This document shows, piece after piece, positions 1 to 7,395 of a stretch of 64,000 bases of DNA (position 1 is the stretch's first letter; the number at the start of each line of letters is the position of its first letter). The notes beneath the pieces were generated by a model. The model worked only from the letters and a program-made list of their open reading frames with translations, had not been told where the DNA came from and ran no database searches. The DNA comes from Thermoanaerobaculum sp. Its GTDB lineage: Bacteria > Acidobacteriota > Thermoanaerobaculia > Multivoradales > UBA5704. The stretch covers positions 62,001 to 126,000 of the forward strand of contig JAJKHS010000001.1 in assembly GCA_021154885.1 (NCBI GenBank). The letters are read 5' to 3'. Both the position numbers and the translations under genes were made by a program.

Positions 1-19
1 TCAGGAGCCGCTGCTCGTC

Positions 20-1232
20 GTTTCAATCCACGCCCCCGCGCGGGGGGCGACCGCACGCCCCGAGCACCGACTGCCCCCTCTATCAGGTTTCAATCCACGC
101 CCCCGCGCGGGGGGCGACGACCGGGGTTCGGTTTCAGAGTCACCGGACCTACGACGGTTTCAATCCACGCCCCCGCGCGGGGGGCGACGACCGGGCACCG
201 GCCCACGCCGGAGGACACGGTATACAGTTTCAATCCACGCCCCCGCGCGGGGGGCGACGACGATCGGCGTAAGTCGCTGGGGTTTAATGGTGACAGTTTC
301 AATCCACGCCCCCGCGCGGGGGGCGACGACCTACGGCCCGTGCGATCCGGGCGACACGGAACAGTTTCAATCCACGCCCCCGCGCGGGGGGCGACGACCA
401 CTGGTAACACCGTAATCTGGCCCTCCTGCGATGGTTTCAATCCACGCCCCCGCGCGGGGGGCGACGACCCTTCGATGTCACCGTCAAGGACGGTGGGCTG
501 GACGTTTCAATCCACGCCCCCGCGCGGGGGGCGACGACCGGCTGGGCCCCAGGGCATCCGCACGCGGCGATCGGTTTCAATCCACGCCCCCGCGCGGGGG
601 GCGACGACTTGTTGATGCTCTGGGGCCGCTGGCTGATCAGCGTGTTTCAATCCACGCCCCCGCGCGGGGGGCGACGACGCGACGGCGTTTCTCCTGATCC
701 CCTTCGATCTGGTGTTTCAATCCACGCCCCCGCGCGGGGGGCGACGACCTCAGCCTCCAGGATGGCCTCGCCATTCAAAAAGTTTCAATCCACGCCCCCG
801 CGCGGGGGGCGACGACAGGGCGGCGTGCGGTCGGTGCGTGTTGGCGATCTGGTTTCAATCCACGCCCCCGCGCGGGGGGCGACGACATGTACGACCACGC
901 ATTCACCACGACGGAGCAGCCGTTTCAATCCACGCCCCCGCGCGGGGGGCGACGACGGCAACCGCAAGCCGCAGGTGTGGGGCATCCGGCGTTTCAATCC
1001 ACGCCCCCGCGCGGGGGGCGACGACCCGTGCCCTGCCATGTGTCGAGCATCCAGAAATCGTTTCAATCCACGCCCCCGCGCGGGGGGCGACGACGCGAGG
1101 ATGCCGTTGCCGGCCCCGTCCTTGGTCAGTTTCAATCCACGCCCCCGCGCGGGGGGCGACGACCTGGGCTGCCGCGATCGAGAGTCTTGTTCAACGGGTT
1201 TCAATCCACGCCCCCGCGCGGGGGGCGACGAC
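20..1232 (-). CRISPR. Type I-C CRISPR array, 18 repeats, 17 spacers
   Basis: Repeats begin at 20, 87, 157, 227, 296, 364, 434, 504, 574, 644, 714, 782, 852, 922, 991, 1060, 1129 and 1198. The 35-bp unit starts GTTTCAATCCACGC and ends GGGGGGCGACGAC on the plus strand. The crRNA is read from the minus strand, where the unit ends in the I-C-type handle GTGGATTGAAAC and carries a CGCCCCC/GGGGGCG stem. Spacers are 32-35 bp. By eye all copies agree except the leftmost (20), which lacks the final GAC and so looks like the usual 32-bp I-C repeat. The cas genes and leader lie at the high-coordinate end. Bases 1-19 are a spacer or trailer, so the array may continue outside the window. Confidence 0.98.
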
Positions 1233-1415
1233 CGCGCCATTCTAAGTCCTTTTCCTGCAAGAAGCTACGAGCAGGTTTCCGCGAACCTCCCCACAGTGAG
1301 GAGGTACTGTCGCGGCGAGAGTGAAGCCCTTCCACCGAAATGACTCTCTAGCAAGGAGTTGGAGGAAGCGCGAAGCCGTGGGGGAGAGGCTGGGCGCTCG
1401 AGGTTCGCGCCGGGA
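1233..1415 (-). promoter_or_regulatory. CRISPR leader region
   Basis: This 183-bp stretch separates the first leader-proximal repeat from the small ORF at 1416-1685 and lies where the leader should be for minus-strand transcription. It contains an imperfect palindrome at 1286-1304 (CCTCCCCACAGTGAGGAGG). Part of it, CCCACAGTGAG at 1290-1300, recurs with one change at the 5' end of cas3 (9644-9654). No clear -35/-10 pair was recognised. Confidence 0.6.
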
Positions 1416-1685
1416 TCATGGGACGTCCTCGCTACGGCCGAGGACGGTCACCAGGACGGGGAGGGCGGGGGCAGCCACGTCCTCTTGCAGGAAGAAGCGC
1501 AGCCGGCGCGGCTTGGGGCCACGGTAGAGCACCAGGCCCGTCGGCAAGGTCTTGACCCGGCGCGCCGCGACCGAGGCGCGGATCAACTCGCTCAGCGCCT
1601 CCTCGTAGGTGGAGCGCGGCGCGAAGCGCTTGATGTAGCGCCGCACCGCGTGCGGCGTAATGAACCAACGACCTGAAGCCGACAT
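1416..1685 (-). CDS. Small uncharacterised protein between cas2 and the array
   Basis: An 89-residue ORF that I do not recognise. The ATG at 1685 is chosen because AGGGAGGA precedes it at a normal distance; a longer frame reaches 1745 without a better ribosome site. The protein starts MSASGRWFITPHAVRRY, is basic, has a short helical middle (YEEALSELIRAS) and a strand-rich C-terminus (LVLYRG, LRFFLQED, LPVLVTVL). The frame looks coding because it has a ribosome site and protein-like composition. It is transcribed in the direction of the cas operon, about 107 bp after cas2, and is the last gene before the leader. It is not a standard I-C component. It could be an adaptation accessory factor or unrelated mobile cargo. 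Confidence 0.6.
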   Translation of the reverse strand: MSASGRWFITPHAVRRYIKRFAPRSTYEEALSELIRASVAARRVKTLPTGLVLYRGPKPRRLRFFLQEDVAAPALPVLVTVLGRSEDVP

Positions 1686-1792
1686 CTGCCAGTCCTCCCT
1701 GGAAACCGGCGCCGAGCGACTGCCGGTCGCCGTACGTCCAACCACTAACGTTGGTTAGACACGGTCCGCGGGAAAACGGGTGACTCCGCCGC

Positions 1793-2083
1793 TCAGACGA
1801 CCATGGGTCCGTCGAGGTCCAGCACCGTCTTGATCCCGAAGTGCTCGACGCGCCCTTTCCAGTTGCTGCCGAGCTGGTAGAAGCGCAGGCTGTCCTCTTC
1901 CGCATTGTACTCCTGGAGGAGACGGTGCCGGAGCTGCGCCCATTGGGTCGGGTCGACGGGGCACTCGAAGACGGAGTTCTGCACCCGCTGGCCAAAATCG
2001 AGACAGATCTTGGCCACACGGCGCAGACGCCGGCGGCCGGCGGCGTCGACCGTGGATACGTCGTAGCTGACCAGGACCATCAT
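1793..2083 (-). CDS. cas2: CRISPR adaptation protein Cas2
   Basis: A 96-residue Cas2, the usual family length. The N-terminus MVLVSYDVST is the first beta strand of the ferredoxin-like fold and carries the conserved Asp. FECPVDPTQW and the C-terminal strand VLDLDGPMVV fit the I-C subgroup. Two adjacent ATGs (2083 and 2080) are possible starts. Cas2 forms the dimeric core of the Cas1-Cas2 integrase that inserts new spacers at the leader end of the array. It is the last cas gene, 30 bp after cas1, and points toward the array. Confidence 0.96.
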   Translation of the reverse strand: MMVLVSYDVSTVDAAGRRRLRRVAKICLDFGQRVQNSVFECPVDPTQWAQLRHRLLQEYNAEEDSLRFYQLGSNWKGRVEHFGIKTVLDLDGPMVV

Positions 2084-2113
2084 GGCGTCGTCTCCGCAGC
2101 GTCCAAAAGGGCC

Positions 2114-3145
2114 TCATTTCCAGAGGAAGGGTGGATAGCCGTCCAGGTCGCCGCGCAGGTGGCGGGCGAGGAGTGCGGCCTGGAGGTGGGGGAGGAGCCC
2201 CACGGTCGTCTTGTCGCCGAGGAAGGGATGGACGATCTCTTCCTGCTTGCGTTTCTGATATGCCACCAGGACGGCTTTCCGCGTCGCGTCGTCCATGACC
2301 ACGCCTCCCGACTCTTCGGTGCGGAAGCCGTCGGCGCGGATCTGCTGCAGGTTGACGAGCGAGAGGGCCAGACGGTCGGCGAGAAAGGCGCGCAGCTCTT
2401 CCATGAGGTCGAGGGCCAGGCTGGCACGGCCGGGGCGGTCGCGGTGCAGGAAGCCCACCGCCGGGTCGAGCCCCACGGACTCCAGGGCGGCCTCGAAGTC
2501 GTGCCGCAGCAGGGTGTAGAGAAAGGAGAGGAGGGCGTTGACGTTGTCCAGGGGCGGCCGGCGGCTGCGCTCGCGGAAGGAGAAACCGTCCTTTTGCTGC
2601 GTGATCAGATCGTCGAAGACTTCGAAGTAGACGCGGGCGGCCGTGCCTTCGATCCCTCGCAGGGTGTCAAGGGGGACGCCCTCCTTGAGCGCGGCGAGGT
2701 GCTGGGCGAGCTGGGCCACGGCCGCTTTCAGGCGCTCGGCACCGGCCGATTCGGGGCGGTCGCGCAGGGCGCGCAGGATCACCGTCCGGCTGTTGGCGAC
2801 TTTGCCGGCGATGACGCTGCGGGCGAGGGCGGCCGAGGCGGTGGGATCGTCGGCCCGGCGATATTGCTCGCGCCGCAACAGGACGTTGCCCGAGACCGGC
2901 CCCTGGATGCGCGCCAGGAAACGGCCGTTCTCGCTCAGGAACGACACGGCCACGCCCCGCTGGCCGCACAGGCCGAGGAGGAACGGGCTGAATCCCACCT
3001 GGCCGAAGCAGACGATGCCGCCGAGGGTGTGAATGGGCACCCGCATCACGACCAGCGCGTCGAGGCGGACGATCACCGCTTCGCCCTCTTTCGCGAGATA
3101 GCAACCCTGGGTGGTGACGTATAAAGTGTTGAGATGGCGTTTCAT
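2114..3145 (-). CDS. cas1: CRISPR integrase Cas1
   Basis: A 343-residue Cas1, typical of subtype I-C. It starts MKRHLNTLYVTTQGCYL, a hallmark N-terminus. The catalytic region reads LDPAVGFLHRDRPG followed by SLALDLMEE, giving the conserved His and acidic residues of the metal-dependent integrase. The ATG at 3145 overlaps the cas4 stop (ATGA), so translation is probably coupled. A longer open frame upstream lies inside cas4 and is not used. Together with Cas2 it integrates protospacers; Cas4 next to it would trim them and set the PAM. Confidence 0.97.
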   Translation of the reverse strand: MKRHLNTLYVTTQGCYLAKEGEAVIVRLDALVVMRVPIHTLGGIVCFGQVGFSPFLLGLCGQRGVAVSFLSENGRFLARIQGPVSGNVLLRREQYRRADDPTASAALARSVIAGKVANSRTVILRALRDRPESAGAERLKAAVAQLAQHLAALKEGVPLDTLRGIEGTAARVYFEVFDDLITQQKDGFSFRERSRRPPLDNVNALLSFLYTLLRHDFEAALESVGLDPAVGFLHRDRPGRASLALDLMEELRAFLADRLALSLVNLQQIRADGFRTEESGGVVMDDATRKAVLVAYQKRKQEEIVHPFLGDKTTVGLLPHLQAALLARHLRGDLDGYPPFLWK

Positions 3146-3843
3146 GCGGGCTCCTGGCTCTCGTCGCGTTCGCCGTTGGCCGGCTGGAGCAGGCGGTCGA
3201 GAAAGCGGCGGGCGGAATGGGCGGGCGCGCCGGGCAGACAGAGATCGATCAGCGAGCATTGATCACATTTCGGCTCGCGGACGGGCTTGGGTGTGACGCC
3301 GGAGGCGAGCAGGCGGTGGAGGCGGGCGGCGGCCTCTTCGGTCTCGCGGCGCAGGTCGTCGCCGAAGGAGACGTCGAGCCGCCGGCGGGTCTGGCCATAG
3401 AAGAGGGCACCGGCGGGCACGGGCGTGCCGAGCATCTCTTCCAGGCACAGGCCTTGAGCGCAGAGCTGGACCTCGTCGGCGTGGTGGGGCTTGGGCCGGC
3501 CCCGCTTGTATTCGACGGGAAAGGGGCGCCAGACGCCGGGGATCCCCGGCAGGGAGGCCCCCGGCTCGCCGGCCTCGGTGTCGGCAGAGATCCGGTGGAG
3601 CTCGACGAGGTCCGCCCGTCCCACGAGGCCGAGCCGCAGGCTGCGCAGGGGGAGGGCGCGGGCGAAGCGCACGTCGCCACGGCTCTCCCCGGGCGCAGTG
3701 TCCACCCGTTCATGGAGATGCCGGCCTTGCACGGTGAGCGTGTTCTCGGCCCACAACTGCTCCAAGTGGATCAGCGCCGCCTGCCGCTCGCAGAACAACA
3801 GGTGCTGCAGGGCGGAGATCGGCAGGAGGTCGTCTTCGTCCAT
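3142..3843 (-). CDS. cas4: CRISPR nuclease Cas4
   Basis: A 233-residue Cas4 of the RecB-like nuclease family. An N-terminal Cys (residue 18, LLFCERQ) and the C-terminal CDQCSLIDLC cluster are the four Fe-S ligands. GRADLVE and EYKRGRPK supply the nuclease Asp and Glu-x-Lys. The start at 3843 shares one base with the cas7 stop, and the stop overlaps the cas1 start, so the gene is coupled on both sides. In type I-C, Cas4 associates with Cas1-Cas2 and processes prespacers with the correct PAM. Confidence 0.95.
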   Translation of the reverse strand: MDEDDLLPISALQHLLFCERQAALIHLEQLWAENTLTVQGRHLHERVDTAPGESRGDVRFARALPLRSLRLGLVGRADLVELHRISADTEAGEPGASLPGIPGVWRPFPVEYKRGRPKPHHADEVQLCAQGLCLEEMLGTPVPAGALFYGQTRRRLDVSFGDDLRRETEEAAARLHRLLASGVTPKPVREPKCDQCSLIDLCLPGAPAHSARRFLDRLLQPANGERDESQEPA

Positions 3844-4766
3844 CACAGCTTCTCGTGCAGCGTCACCCCCGCCGGCAGGCCGTCGCGGTCGAGGGTGATC
3901 TGATATTCGTCGAAGCTGCGGGGCGGCTTGGCGGCGTCCCGCAGGCCGGCGTGGACGCGGCCGAAGAGGGCGTGGGCGGGAGCGTTGCCCAGCGGACTCT
4001 CGTGCTCGAAGACGATCAGCTTGCGGGTGGCCATTTCGCCGCGGGCGGCCGAGCGGTCGTGCTCGAACATGTTGAGCAGGGCCTGCCAGACGAGCTCGAG
4101 GTCCTCTTCGCTGAAGCCGGTGTCCGCGGCGAGATGGGGAGAGACGAAGCCGTGGGCGCGGTAGAGGCCGTAGGGCACGATCTCCTTGCGGCCCATGGTC
4201 CCCACCACCTGGCCGCTCTTTTCGATCTGCGCGTCGGCCTCGCGCTGGGTGGCCACGGCCCTGCGAGTGATCGATTGCTCCAGTGGCATGATGGGATCGA
4301 GGGAGCGCGAAAAGGTGATCTGCACCGGCCCGCGCACCTGGCCGCAATTGATGTCGAGCGTCAGCACGGCGCCGAAGGTGCGGATGTCGAAGTAGGTCTG
4401 GCACATCCAGGCGCGGGCCTTCTCGACGTTCGAAGCCTTGATGTCTTTGGATTTCTCGTCCGTCTTGAGGCCGAGCGTCTCGTAGGCCTGACGATGCAGC
4501 TTCTCCAGCACGCCGTGCTGCTTGACGTAGATGTCGTAGCCGGGCGCCGGGCCGCCGCCCTGAAGGTCGGTCTTGGCGAGCGAGATGAAGTTGCGGACCT
4601 TCCGCTTCAGGGCGACGTCGCTGACCAGGCCGTGGCCGGTCTCGGGATCGACGCGCGGCGCGTTGCCGGCGTCGGGGTCGCCATTGGGATTGCCTTGGGC
4701 GACGTCGTAGAGGAGGACGAAGTCGTAGCGGTGGGCGACGACGGGGCTGGCGGTCGAAAGGGTCAT
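3843..4766 (-). CDS. cas7: Cascade backbone protein Cas7 (Csd2)
   Basis: A 307-residue Cas7/Csd2-type protein. The N-terminal segment YDFVLLYDVAQGNPNGDPD with GNAPRVDPETG is characteristic of I-C Cas7, as is the SDVALKRKVR motif after it. It polymerises along the crRNA spacer as the Cascade backbone. It lies 18 bp after cas8c and overlaps cas4 by one base. The C-terminal segment SFDEYQITLDRDGLPAG is also typical. Confidence 0.96.
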   Translation of the reverse strand: MTLSTASPVVAHRYDFVLLYDVAQGNPNGDPDAGNAPRVDPETGHGLVSDVALKRKVRNFISLAKTDLQGGGPAPGYDIYVKQHGVLEKLHRQAYETLGLKTDEKSKDIKASNVEKARAWMCQTYFDIRTFGAVLTLDINCGQVRGPVQITFSRSLDPIMPLEQSITRRAVATQREADAQIEKSGQVVGTMGRKEIVPYGLYRAHGFVSPHLAADTGFSEEDLELVWQALLNMFEHDRSAARGEMATRKLIVFEHESPLGNAPAHALFGRVHAGLRDAAKPPRSFDEYQITLDRDGLPAGVTLHEKL

Positions 4767-4784
4767 GGCACGGTTCTCCTGGGA

Positions 4785-6692
4785 TCAGTTCTGGGGTTCG
4801 GCCCCGGTCGTTTCAGCAAGAGTTTCTTCGGTCAGGGTTTCCTGCTCCCGGCGGCGGCGCGTACGCTCCTCCTTGTCGAGGAACAGCTCATGGCGCTGAT
4901 GGTGATAGCCGAGGATGAAGAGACCCTGCTCTTCGAGGGAGAGGGAGGACGGGAAATTCTCGGCACGATCGCCGAGGTCGTGGACGATGCGGTCCACCTG
5001 GCGCTCGACGAGCACCGCTCCCCCGGCCACGCGCGGATCGTCCTTGGCCTTGCGCACGTGGTGGCGGAAATTCTTGAGCAGGCGGATGAAGACGACGCGC
5101 GGCGTGGCCGAGGCGGCGCTGAAGAAGCGGTCCACGACGGAGGCGTTGACGTCGCCGCCGAGGGCGAGCTGCTGGGTGCGCTCCAGGAGCGCCATCAGCC
5201 GGCCCAGCAGGTAGCCGGGTTGAGCATTGTTCGGATCCATGGCTTCGGTGACCTCCGGATAGGGGGCGGTGGCCTGGTGGAAGCGCCGGCGCCGGTTGAG
5301 CACGGCTTTGATCAGGGCGGCGCGGGCATCGCGCCGTTCGAGGTCGGCCCATTCGCTGCGGCCGATTTCGGCGCGGGCGCGCTCCAGGGCGCGCTGCAGG
5401 ATGGAGATGGGATAGGCGATGCCGGTGAGCGCCGCGTTCACGAGCTGGCCGGCGAGCGCCGCGGGCACGCTCTTGTCGTCGCCGCGGATGGCGAGGGAGC
5501 GCAGCAGGACGCGGAAAGCGAGGGCCGGGGCGAGCGGCCGGCCCTTGGGCGGCGGAGTGTTGCGCACGATCGCCAAGTCGCGGAAGTGCTCGGCCAGATG
5601 CGTCGCCACGTCGCGGACGTGGGTCTCCAGCCAGTCGCGCAGGATCAGCCGCCCCTGGGAGCCCGAGAGGGTGAGGGCGTAGAAGGCCGCGGGGTCTTCG
5701 AGATCGATTTCCTTTCCCGTCCAAAGCGAGCGGTACAGCTCGCGGACGCTCTCGGGGTTGGCCTCCAGCAGAGCGATGATCTGGCTGGCGAAGTCGTCGC
5801 CGGCCGTGGGGGCCCAGAAGCAGACGGCGGTGTCGGCGCTGAGCCGCAGGTTGCGTGAAGGGAGTGTCTGGCCGGGCTGCGTGGGATCGGGGAACGCCGG
5901 GTGGAGCAGGCGGTTGAGGGCCGTGGAGCAAGCCTCCGCGGCCTCGCGGGAAATGTGGGCGTTGTCGTTTCCCGCCCAGCCATAGGATTCGAAGGCGTTG
6001 CTGTTGAACGAGACCAGGGCCACGCCGCTGGTGGAGCCGCCGGGGACGTTCTTGATCAACGGCACCGTGCCCGCCCGCGGCGCCAAGCGGCCCGAGACGA
6101 GACAGAGCTGGAGCTCATCGCTGCCCTCTGCCGGCAGGGCGCGCAGCGATCGCCAGTGCTCCCGGACCTTGGGGCGCGAGGTGACGAGCTGGTCGACGTC
6201 GGGAGCGTAGACGAAGCCGAAGAGGTCGTTGCCGGCGCACCCTTCGGGAAGGGAGATGGCGATCTCGCCCCGGCCGAGCCGGTCGAGGAAGCGGCAGACG
6301 GCGCGCACGCCCTCGTCGCCCGTCGCCGCCAGACACTCCTCGGCGCGCTGGCGGAAGAGGGCGAAGCGAGTGGCGAGCTTCTCGGGCTCGCGGCGCTTGC
6401 CGGGATCGGTCTCGGGATCGCGGCCGAGAGCGTACTCGGCTTTGTCGAAGAGGAAGAAAGCGCGGTCGCCGCTGGTGCGGCCGGGCTCGCGCGGCACGAG
6501 GAAGTTGGCCGGCCGGGGTCGCGGCTTCTTCTTTCCCTCCTCGGAGGAAGGAATCGTGTGGGTGCCGTGGACGCCGAGGAGCGAGCCGTCGTCGCCGACG
6601 GTGATCAGCCAGGCGAGCGGCTTCCACTCGAAGTCCGGATCCTCCATCAGGTGCTCGGTCTCGGCGAGCTGATAGAGCGCCTGAAGGATCAC
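4785..6692 (-). CDS. cas8c: Cascade large subunit Cas8c (Csd1)
   Basis: A 635-residue Csd1/Cas8c, near family length. The start is the GTG at 6692, which overlaps the cas5c stop (GTGA) and gives VILQALYQLAE, the typical Csd1 N-terminus; the longer open frame upstream is the shadow of cas5c. Csd1 features include WLITVGDDG near the N-terminus, FNSNAFESYGW in the middle and GYLLGRLMALLERTQ toward the C-terminus. In I-C, Cas8c recognises the PAM and internal translation of its 3' end supplies the small subunit Cas11. I did not locate that internal start. Confidence 0.95.
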   Translation of the reverse strand: MILQALYQLAETEHLMEDPDFEWKPLAWLITVGDDGSLLGVHGTHTIPSSEEGKKKPRPRPANFLVPREPGRTSGDRAFFLFDKAEYALGRDPETDPGKRREPEKLATRFALFRQRAEECLAATGDEGVRAVCRFLDRLGRGEIAISLPEGCAGNDLFGFVYAPDVDQLVTSRPKVREHWRSLRALPAEGSDELQLCLVSGRLAPRAGTVPLIKNVPGGSTSGVALVSFNSNAFESYGWAGNDNAHISREAAEACSTALNRLLHPAFPDPTQPGQTLPSRNLRLSADTAVCFWAPTAGDDFASQIIALLEANPESVRELYRSLWTGKEIDLEDPAAFYALTLSGSQGRLILRDWLETHVRDVATHLAEHFRDLAIVRNTPPPKGRPLAPALAFRVLLRSLAIRGDDKSVPAALAGQLVNAALTGIAYPISILQRALERARAEIGRSEWADLERRDARAALIKAVLNRRRRFHQATAPYPEVTEAMDPNNAQPGYLLGRLMALLERTQQLALGGDVNASVVDRFFSAASATPRVVFIRLLKNFRHHVRKAKDDPRVAGGAVLVERQVDRIVHDLGDRAENFPSSLSLEEQGLFILGYHHQRHELFLDKEERTRRRREQETLTEETLAETTGAEPQN

Positions 6693-7372
6693 GCCGCACC
6701 TTCCACGGTTTGAGCGGAGAGAGCGTGCGGCTCGTCGGGCACGGCGAGGACGCCGTGCTCCAGCCGGGCGTGGAAGAAGAGAGGACGGTTGCGCTTGGGG
6801 GCATACTCGACGTCCCAGAGCATCAGGCCGAGGTCCTGGGTGACCTCCTCGGCCGGCGGCGGGTCCGCAACGGGCAGCACCTCGGCGGCCAACTCGCGGC
6901 AGCCGAGATAGGGCTGGTGGAAACACTGCCCCTTGGCCAGCCGGCGCTCGAAGATCTCCACGAACTTGGTGAGGTTGTCGAGCGGCCCCGCCTGCGCGGT
7001 CATCTCGAAACGCGCCTCGATCAGATAGTCCACGTCGCGCAAGGCGAGCGTGTTGCGCTGGGCGCGGTCGTCGTCGGCGAAGTAGGGGGAGACGGGCCCC
7101 CCGTCGCGGACGACGGCGGCGGCCGGGGCCACGGCGCGATGGCCGACCTCATTGCGCCGGAAGGCGAGGAAGCGGATCGGCTTGAGCACGTGGATACGCT
7201 CGATCCGCCAGTGGATGGCCGGTTTCCACAGCACGGCCTCGAGCAGGCCGCGGGCGGCCGAGGGGGTCATCACCGGATAGGAGACCCGCTCGACCTTGAG
7301 CTCCGGCCGGGTGAAGCAGGCGAGCGGACCCCGGGCTCGCAGGCGCAGGGTGGGACTTCGGGGCAGTGACAT
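6689..7372 (-). CDS. cas5c: crRNA-processing protein Cas5c
   Basis: A 227-residue Cas5c (Cas5d). Subtype I-C has no Cas6; this protein cuts the repeat at the base of its stem and stays on the handle. The N-terminus RLRARGPLACFTRPELKVERVSYPVMTPSAARG is a Cas5 signature (positions about 9-42), followed by VLWKPAIHWRIERIHVL. The start at 7372 lies 23 bp after cas3. Its stop overlaps the cas8c GTG. Confidence 0.95.
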   Translation of the reverse strand: MSLPRSPTLRLRARGPLACFTRPELKVERVSYPVMTPSAARGLLEAVLWKPAIHWRIERIHVLKPIRFLAFRRNEVGHRAVAPAAAVVRDGGPVSPYFADDDRAQRNTLALRDVDYLIEARFEMTAQAGPLDNLTKFVEIFERRLAKGQCFHQPYLGCRELAAEVLPVADPPPAEEVTQDLGLMLWDVEYAPKRNRPLFFHARLEHGVLAVPDEPHALSAQTVEGAA

Positions 7373-7395
7373 CAGGTCGTCCTCCTGAAAAGTCT

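Noticed and set aside
90-1343. Long open frames on both strands within the CRISPR array
   Set aside because: They translate the repeat (FNPRPRAGGDD, SIHAPARGATT, PPARGRGLK) and random spacers; they are array shadows, not genes.
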